A stretch of DNA of 64,000 nucleotides from Acanthosepion esculentum (taxonomy: Eukaryota; Mollusca; Cephalopoda; Sepiida; Sepiidae): assembly GCA_964036315.1 (NCBI GenBank), contig OZ038487.1, positions 57,733,234-57,797,233 on the forward strand. The letters are read 5' to 3'. The notes below the pieces were generated by a model. It was not told the origin of the DNA, did not search any database, and saw nothing but the letters and a program-made list of their open reading frames with translations. Position 1 is the first letter of the stretch. Each line of letters begins with the position of its first letter. Shown here one piece after another: positions 57,218 through 64,000 of the stretch. The position numbers were made by a program, and so were the translations under genes.

Positions 57218-57725
57218 TAGAATAAATCATAGATATCTACAAGTCTGCCAGTCATCCATGCTTATAATATTGCTGGCATATATGGTCTGGTGCTCCTGTT
57301 ATATATTTAGAGATCCTTGATAAAATCCAAAGAAGAATCTGCAATGTTATATAAAGTAGCTTCCCTCTGTCTTTTCTACAAATACTTTCTATGATACTTA
57401 AACTCTATGAATTTAAGTGCATTTAAGTGAATTTAAGTGGCGGAAAGATTTCATCATTTTACAGCTGAAATGGCTAGATGTAATCGTAAGTTCTATCCTA
57501 ACAGATTCTTTTCTTGCATTTCTCGCATGTGGGTCATTTCCAGCTTAGTGATTTCTAGTCAAAAACTAAATGCAATGTCAATCGTTGTCTTACGTCTTCT
57601 TAATTCCAGTTCTTTCATTTTTTCTCTCTACTTAATAATGTTTACTTTTTCTCACATTCTTTTACACCCAGTAACCCACCTTTTATTTTAGTGGCTTTAT
57701 TGCCTTGCTTGGGGGGGGATTAAGT
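57218..57725 (+). mobile_element. LINE fragment, RT C-terminus (family B), adjacent copy
   Basis: Second copy starting within a few bases of the first one's end: tctacaagtctgccagtcat, atatggtctggtgctcctgt (IWSGAPV), MAERFHHFTAEMARCNRKFY near 57437. Ends with gtggctttattgccttgctt and a G run. LWNSLP block deleted. Confidence 0.8.
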
Positions 57726-57749
57726 AATGCTTGGTTAATTGTTCTTTAC

Positions 57750-57980
57750 CCTTCCCAACGGTATTTGCACGTAAGTGAATATAACGAACCCAACGGTAAT
57801 TGCAACTTTAATCTCTGATTAAAAATTCTGAGCCAGTATACATTACACCACCCGCACATCCAAGCTTACAGCACTTGGTAATCCCATAAGGTCAACAATC
57901 TATGTACTGATCAGGCTTGACGTTGCTTAACTTCAGTGATATTACGAGAAGCGTTGTTTCAACGTGGTGTGGTCGTATGC
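57750..57980 (-). mobile_element. 5S rRNA-tRNA composite SINE
   Basis: Read on minus: a full-length 5S-like unit, then a tRNA-like module (ggtggtgtaatgtatactgg, ctcagaatttttaatcagag, ttaaagttgcaattaccgtt), then gggttcgttatattcactta and cgtgcaaatacc, which are SINE H body words found at 41215 and 52315. So SINE H has a form headed by 5S rRNA. Confidence 0.75.
57862..57980 (-). pseudogene. 5S rRNA-like sequence, full length (119 nt)
   Basis: Minus strand starts gcatacgaccacaccacgtt and contains atcactgaagttaagcaacg (box A region), a tcaagcctgatcagtacata segment (intermediate element region) and ends ggattaccaagtgctgtaag. About 119 nt, the normal 5S length, with many substitutions. Not a functional gene: it has diverged bases and runs straight into SINE sequence instead of a T-run terminator. 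Confidence 0.85.
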
Positions 57981-58034
57981 CCCAGTTATTTCTTTATAAT
58001 ATAATATTGTAAATAATATATATTGCATTCAGCG

Positions 58035-58330
58035 ACCTGCCGTCTAGGCAGGTAAGGTAGGCAGTGCCTACCCTGAATATATGTGTGTGTCTTGATAGGC
58101 AGTGCCTATCATGAATAATATAGCTCAGTAATATAGCTCAATAATACAGCTCGATGTAGCTCATTTTCCTTCTGTAGCACAATATGCACCTAATATAACA
58201 CAATTATGAAGGATTCTCTGATTATTATACATAAAATGCAAAATATTATATTTTTTGTAGATTCATTGTATAAAATTCACAGGGTGCCTACCCTGAGTAA
58301 TTACTGATGGCAAGTGCCTGGTTGCATTAT
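58035..58330. repeat. Candidate DNA-transposon end repeats
   Basis: gtaggcagtgcctaccctga (58060s), gataggcagtgcctatcatg (58095) and agggtgcctaccctgagtaa (58280s) recur. The first two are near-palindromes. Also three atagctcagta/atagctcaata words at 58120-58150. Resembles ends of a TIR element, class unknown. Confidence 0.4.
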
Positions 58331-58690
58331 AGTTGGTTCACACAATTTTTATAAACTTGTAAATATAAAATTATTCCTGTAAATAACCAATTTAATAAAA
58401 TGAATAGAAAATCCATAAATCAAGTTTCATATGTTTGGGTTTTATTAAAATAACCATTTAAAACAATTAAAACATCCGAGGTGGGTATAGAAAATATAGG
58501 TTTCAAGAGAAAAAATGGTTCTCCTGATACACCGTTTTCTTGCGGATATGTATGTTAACCATTGCAACTTAAGGAGTCTGATTCTAATTCGTGTATATGG
58601 TTTCGAGTATTTCCTTCGAAAGTTCGATCTTCTTGAAGGTGTGTGAGGATTTTTCGGAGGTCGTGCATTGATAATAATCTTCCTGTTATT
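58331..58690. other. No gene seen
   Basis: AT-rich, unrecognised. Confidence 0.4.
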
Positions 58691-58757
58691 CGGTTGTCTT
58701 GTGAACGCTTATACACTACGTTCGGTTGTCTTGTGAGCCCTTATACACTACGTTCGG
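58691..58757. repeat. Tandem 32-bp duplication
   Basis: cggttgtcttgtgaacgctt plus atacactacgtt at 58691-58722 is repeated at 58723-58754 with two changes. Confidence 0.9.
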
Positions 58758-58909
58758 CTGGGTTCACTTACTCGTTAATATAGGTGTACCTGCTGACATT
58801 ATTCCAGGCCGATTTTGCATCTGCTGACTTTAAGGCAACCTTCTAGTTTTCATTTCGGGTTTCCTAGTTATTTTCATTTACTTTAGTATCCTCTTACTTT
58901 CGTATCCAC

Positions 58910-59020
58910 TTAGACTGATATAGTACATATTAGGGTCACCACAGATCAACTTTCCTTAGATTAAGGTTTCTGATGGATATTACATCCGATTATGATGTCC
59001 GGTATTATCTTGTATGAATC
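58910..59020 (-). repeat. Dispersed repeat family C fragment
   Basis: Reverse complement contains atccatcagaaaccttaatc, taaggaaagttgatctgtgg and tgaccctaatatg, matching 27590-27660. Confidence 0.7.
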
Positions 59021-60165
59021 ATATACTACGGTAATATTTTTTTTCAGTTGATGCACAAACATGCGATATTTTCATATCCGCATTGATTAAACGATTTATT
59101 TAACTCATTTTTGTTGCTGGCATTGTTAAAAAAGTCATCTAATATTAAACCATAGTAACAAGAGAATTATAGAGTTATTCTATTACTGACTCTGTATCAC
59201 TTGTCTTTGTTAAGGAAGACACCCACGCTAGGATTCTTGCTGAAAGTACTGGGTATTCTTTTTTGTTTAAATCTGTATTCCTTTCGCTATGTTCATGAAG
59301 CCAACTGACCTGAGTTTCTTGTGGCATCGTTTTTTTTCCAGTTCGCTAACGTTTCCCAATTTATTCATGCCTCTTCCATTCGAATCTGTCCCGGTACTCG
59401 TTGGAGCTTAAAGTTAACGCAATGTCACTCATTCGACGCGAGTTAAGCTGGTTACTCGTTTGCACGTCACAGTAGCCGGACGCCGGCACGTTATCTGCCC
59501 TCAGCTCTTGCTAGCCAGCTCTCTAATGTCATTTTTAGTGAAGCTCTGCGGAATTGAGTTCTGATGATGTAAGCGTCCACAGTTGGGAATCGAAATCAAT
59601 GTTATCTTTCCGGAACCGTTCGTTGAAATGGCCGACCGTATACGTCTTAAATGAAGTTTGATTTGCGCAGGAAAAATTTTCAGCTACCATCACAAACGAA
59701 ATTAGATAACACATGGCCGAAAAAGTATAATCCGACATTAGCAGTTGTTTGTAAGTTTTTAAAAAATTTATATCTGAATTTGAGACTAGAAAAATTAACG
59801 AAAATTCATATTTAATTCAGATTTCTTCATCAACATACGCCATTATCAAGAACCTTCTTCCAACAATACTCAAGCACGATAAAGACGTTTGGCAAAGTTT
59901 AACAGTCGTAACCGTAAAAACAAAACAAAAACAAAAATAAAACGAAATAACAACAACGGATATAAAAAGACGATATTTCTCCTAACGTAGCTAGTACTGT
60001 AGCCTCATTCATCATTTTTTATTGTTATAAAAATATATTTATAAACTTTTAATAAAACCTAAATATGAGAAACTGGATTTATACATTTTTTGAGAAGTGA
60101 CAACAAAAATGTTCCACACGATTTATTTATTTATTACATTATTCATTTGCATGAATAATTTTATA
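59021..60165. other. No recognised gene; higher-complexity segment 59340-59760
   Basis: 59340-59760 has balanced composition and CpG-bearing words (attcgacgcgagttaagc, gtagccggacgccggcacgt), unlike its surroundings. A 67-codon minus-strand frame (59535-59738) lacks recognisable motifs. It could hold unique host sequence such as an exon or control region, but I cannot support a gene call. Confidence 0.35.
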
Positions 60166-60169
60166 CTTG

Positions 60170-60545
60170 CATGATTATGAAAGCGGTTCTACAGGCAGAT
60201 ACTGAGACTGGACAGAACATGTGAGCGACGACGACGTTTTAGACAATATGGAAAGAAAAGAAGAAATTTATGCGTAACTGCAGTAAGATATAGTTGATAC
60301 TTTTAGGAAATATAATGAGGAAAGAGAGCTTGTAAAATTTGGCATTCACAGAACATATTGAAGGTAAGTAGGAACGATTAAACAGCGCATAACCTATTTG
60401 AAGAATTTGTGTAAATAATCAGTAAAACAAAATTAGGAGATATTGCAAAAAGACAAAATTTACTAAGGGCTACAAAGGAGAGGAAGTTTTTCAGAAACAT
60501 AGGCGCCCACGTCCTGAAAGGACACGTTACTTAAAAGAAGAAAGT
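60170..60545 (+). mobile_element. LINE family A 3' fragment
   Basis: gaaagcggttctacaggcag, atactgagactggacagaac, tagttgatacttttaggaaa, tataatgaggaaagagagct, attgaaggtaagtaggaacg, actaagggctacaaaggaga and a ggacacgttacttaaaagaa tail match RRILRLDWTEHVSD, QLILLGNIMRKESL, TEHIEGK and the end block. Broken by indels. Confidence 0.85.
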
Positions 60546-60704
60546 CCCATAAACATCGTGAACATTTCGGATTGCTCCTTCAGTATTACTGCATTTTTTT
60601 AAACATGTAAAACATTACGTGTCTTACGAAGACGGATTAGGTAGGCCGTTGCGCTCAGAACAGGATTCTGTTTTTTAACATTAAGAAGATATAGTTATCT
60701 TTAT

Positions 60705-61075
60705 AATCTGTATCACCCCATGCAAGGAAGTAAAGCCACTAAGACAGAAGGGATTGGAGGAAGAATTGAGGATAGAAACATTAATAATGAGCGGGAATAG
60801 GAAAGAGTAATCAGGAGGAGAGTAGATAGCAATTGACAATGCGTTTAAATTTTTGAAGATTAAAGTTGGCTGGAAAGCAAGGAACCGGAAAGGTGTTCCA
60901 CAAACGAGAAGTGCGACAAAAGAAACTGTTAGCATAGAATTTACGGTTACATGTAGCCAGCTCAAATGTAAATTGGTGAGATCTCGACGCCAATCTAGTA
61001 CTTCGTTTAAAGTGAAAAAGTCTAGGTACCATAACGAAGAGCGATATTTATTTGTTAAATTAAAATGTGTGGCAT
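60705..61075 (-). mobile_element. LINE fragment, RT C-terminus (family B)
   Basis: Minus strand, one frame over 73 codons: FKRSTRLASRSHQFTFELAT, CNRKFYANSFFCRTSRLWNT, FPVPCFPANFNLQKFKRIVN. + strand tatcaccccatgcaaggaag is the reverse of the 3' end. After 42070-42550 this is the best preserved family B tail. Confidence 0.85.
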
Positions 61076-61726
61076 AAGGTCAAAATGGAGAATGGGGGGA
61101 AAGACGGTCTTCTTCTGTCTTAAATTTATACTTAGCTATCCACAATCACTGACCTAAGCATACAACAGTTATTCGTTACAGCAAAACAACGCATTCTTTC
61201 TTACCATGTTACAACATTCACCATAATACCTCATTGTCTCTATGAAAATCCTTACTAGTCCCCATATGTACAATTCAAATCTGTGGGGGTAGGGTAATAA
61301 ATAACAAATTAAAAAAAACTAAACTCTAATATTTACAAATATGAATCAAAATTATTTACAAGAAAATAAGCAAAATAGTGCTAGTAATAAAAAAAACCCC
61401 ACAGTCCTTAATTATGGCAGAAACATCAGTTAGCTGGACGAAATCAATGCGTGACTTTCTTAAGTACTATAAATTACTCATTCGTCCAAATACTCACTCA
61501 AACACACATCCTCATTCAAACACAACAACAAATACGAAACACACACGCGAAAAGTCGAAAGGTGCCCAGCATCCATCAGAGAACTGATGTTTCTGCTCAC
61601 CTAAACCGGAGAGGGAATAGGAATTGAACAAAAGAAAATAGGGATAGAAATAAAATGGGGCAATTAGCATAAATCTTGAAAGAAAAACTAAGTACAAAAA
61701 CAACCATAAACTAGCCTAAATCTTAG
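61076..61726. other. No gene seen; possibly 3' UTR of the LINE to the right
   Basis: A-rich sequence. The part nearest 61727 may be the non-coding 3' end of the Tx1-like LINE. Confidence 0.4.
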
Positions 61727-64000
61727 TCAATGTTCAAAGCAGAGAGAACAATATCCTGATGCCTGGCCAGCATCAAAGTGCCACTCCAAGACAGCGCCTT
61801 TTACTAGACACAAAGGCGCAAAACTGACCCACCTTTTGCCAAATTCTGATGGAGGGAGCCGCCGATTTTCCGTCCTAATCTTGTCTTTAAGCTGGTGCTT
61901 GAAGTACAAAATTAGTTAGGAAGAAGAGAATTTCTTGCCCCATAGAATCACTTCTGTCGCGTCAAATCACAACTCTGAAAACATTTAATAAGCAAAAGAA
62001 CACGCAGTATTCAGCCTTTGTCAATGGCGGCACCACATCGTTACAGACAGAATAGGCCTCAAGGTCAAAGAACTTTCCGCGTAGTATGCGAACCATGAAG
62101 CCTCCAATAAAGTGAACAATCGGACAAGTCTGCAATGAAAGAAAGCATGACCCAGTGGCGCTTCCTCCCTATCACAGCGAACGCAGTTTGCAGATTTCTC
62201 CAAGCCCGCCGGGCAAAGACCTTTGCCGACCCAGAGAGACTTGCGAACCACCAGCCAGGTGAGTGATGCCTCATCGTTATTGAGGCATTTCAACACGGGC
62301 GCCTATGGCCATATTGAGCGGGCGTCCTGCTTCGTAAGTCCGAGCGCGACAATTAGGTAATCTCGTCCGGACCTCCTAACTAACACATGATATAATGCCC
62401 TTCGAGACAATGCCTGGATTTTGGAGAGGCCATCCGTCGCCCGTAAGTGGTATTTCAGAGCAATACAACATACACAATAGAAGGAGCACTCTCCTCGGGG
62501 TGAACGAGGAGCCTCTTCCGCACACGGGTGCATACTTCTCAGGGATGGGAAGTTCTTACGGGCGTTTTCCTTCCAGAATGAGCCTTCCTCAACCGAATCG
62601 CGACACATTCGATCTAGGGACACGATGCGAAGCGTATGTTGACGAATCTCAATGTTAGGCATACCCAAGCCGCCTTCAGAAGGGTGGAGGTAACAGATGT
62701 CCCGAAGTACACAAGAAGGAGAACAAAACCCTTACTAATGCAATTAGTGTCGTATACGGAAGTGAAAGCACGGTGAGTCGTTAAAGGAGAATCGGGTAGA
62801 TGTGCGAAACATACTTCTGCCCACCCGAACCTGACGCCGTGTATCTTGACGGGCTCGTCCGTCCAAAGGATAGGTCCAGGAAGAGAAACTCCCTTCCACG
62901 CACACAAACGCAAGCCAACAGACTTATCGGGGAAGATCTTGGCCCAGGTCGCCATCTCGTACCCTCTGATTTCTTTGCTTACGTCGTCACTCTCAGCTCT
63001 GCTCGACACAAGAATCGAAACGTCGTCAGCATAGAATGCATGGCCGAGGTGGTAGCATCAGGTAGGGAAATTCCGCGTAGGACCGGATTCGTCTTTAACT
63101 TGCGAAGGAAAGGTTCTAACACAAGAACGTAAAGGAAAGGCGAGAACGGACAACCTTGACGAATGGATTGAGACAATGCGAACAGCTACGATCGTACCCT
63201 ATTCATTTCCACCAGCGCACATGGAGACGCATACAGAAGTCGGATTCAGGTGCGAAAGTCCGCCCCGAAAGCGGCCGCCGAAAGAGCAACGTCCAAGAAT
63301 CTATGACTTTAACTGATCTAAATTGATCAGCGTGTTTTCACTGTTGAGATGCTCGATAATCAAGCGTACCATATGAAGGTTGTCCTGAATAATCCTGCCC
63401 TTCACAGCACAAGTCTGTTCGGAGCCAATCAGACTAGAGAGGACAACCTGCATACAGTTGACTAAGACCTTGGATAAAAACTTTAACTCTGTATTTAATA
63501 TAGTTAAAGTATAAAAGTTACCTACCCCATCCCACCATTTTTGCCGTTCCGTAACAACTTGATCATACACCTAGTGAAGCGCTGAAGTATAGACCTCTGC
63601 TTCAACCAGTTGTTGAAAATCAATGTCAGCACAGGAACAAAAACGGGCGACTTAAGTACAGTTCGTAGGGTAGACCATCTAATCCCGGCGATTTGTCCCG
63701 ACTAACCTGTTCCAGCGCTTCCCAGATTTCCGACACTTTCATTGGACCCTCACTCCCAGCTGCTTCAGCTGTCTGAAGGCAGGGAAAGTCGGCTAAATAG
63801 GCGTCGAACTGAACAGGGCCCAGACCGGGCTCCCTGGTGGAGAGATCCTGAAAGTAATGACGAAAAAACTCGCATATGCCTCTGTTGCTTAGAGGACATT
63901 CTTTTTAACCCAGCCCTTACTAGGGCTTGATCCTTCTTGATAAGCAAGGAGGTAAACTCTGCCCTAGCTAAAGCTACCTCCCCATTATGACGGGATTTAA
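61727..64000 (-). pseudogene. Tx1-like LINE ORF2 (reverse transcriptase), broken, runs off window
   Basis: Minus strand, N- to C-terminal: EALEQVSRDKSPGLDGLPYE (about 63663-63735); ILNTELKFLSKVL, LIGSEQTCAVKGRIIQDNLH and INLDQLKS (63301-63510); SQSIRQGCPFSPFLYVLVLE (63110-63173); FYADDVSILVSS with the YADD catalytic pair at 63022-63033; PDKSVGLRL and PGPILWTDEPVKIHGVRFG (62830-62930); MGMPNIEIR (near 62665); the zinc-knuckle CVRCDREEAPLGHAFFHC (62125-62185); and MYFKHQLKDKIRTENRRL (61855-61909). The order is that of Tx1-type LINE ORF2, which reverse-transcribes its RNA at a nicked target. Breaks: after LDQLKS the catalytic Asp motif (usually AFDRVD) seems deleted, frames change near 63045 and 62650, and stops occur. 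Higher GC than the surroundings. The endonuclease part would lie beyond 64000. Confidence 0.88.

Noticed and set aside
59535..59738. 67-codon minus-strand frame with no repeats
   Set aside because: Plausible-looking residues but no recognisable family and no supporting splice or transcript signal; noted only as part of an unusual segment.
62395..63132. Plus-strand frames of 62-110 codons
   Set aside because: Antisense shadows of the Tx1-like LINE ORF, which has conserved RT motifs on the minus strand.

Overview
This is eukaryotic, animal-type DNA with no recognisable intact host protein-coding gene. It is AT-rich and intron-like or intergenic. The features I can support are decayed transposable elements, SINE-like Pol III-derived repeats, minisatellites and many long (TA)n arrays. 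The repeat mix (several LINE types, mariner and Tc1 relatives, 5S- and tRNA-derived SINEs, dozens of (TA)n tracts) suits a large repeat-rich invertebrate genome. A mollusc, perhaps a cephalopod, is my best guess, but that is inference from the style of the repeats and not proof.

Layout. 1-9 kb: LINE fragments (reverse-transcriptase tail, APE-type endonuclease piece, a zinc-finger/C-terminal-domain piece with an (ATT)n tail), a Tc1-like relic and an Hsmar1-like mariner relic. 9-15 kb: a second Tc1 relic, a TIR element (family G) split by an insertion, and a nearly complete mariner (13598-14887). 15-22 kb: mostly unrecognised AT-rich sequence and two short LINE tails. 22.2-25.1 kb: a 2.9-kb minisatellite of 36-bp units with a 180-bp higher-order repeat. 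25.7-36 kb: pogo/Tigger-like short elements, more LINE tails, and several copies of a composite element (family E) that carries an internal minisatellite. 36-42 kb: a 5S rRNA fragment, tandem tRNA-like units, a 1-kb polypyrimidine tract and a tRNA-derived SINE. 42-52 kb: a 610-bp TIR element, an internally deleted transposase, an assembly gap with duplicated flanks, and a second nearly complete mariner (50205-51487). 52-58 kb: densely nested repeats including an 80-bp MADE1-like MITE with a paralogous empty site, a 285-bp inverted duplication and a 5S-tRNA composite SINE. 61.7-64 kb: a GC-richer, 5'-incomplete Tx1-like LINE on the minus strand that runs off the window.

The elements do not form a pathway. 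They record successive insertions. Within the window, non-autonomous elements can be set beside plausible autonomous relatives: the MADE1-like MITE with the Hsmar1-like relic, and the SINEs with the LINEs. All transposase and reverse-transcriptase reading frames I could follow are broken. I found no rRNA operon, no canonical intact tRNA, no CRISPR array and no bacterial-type operon.
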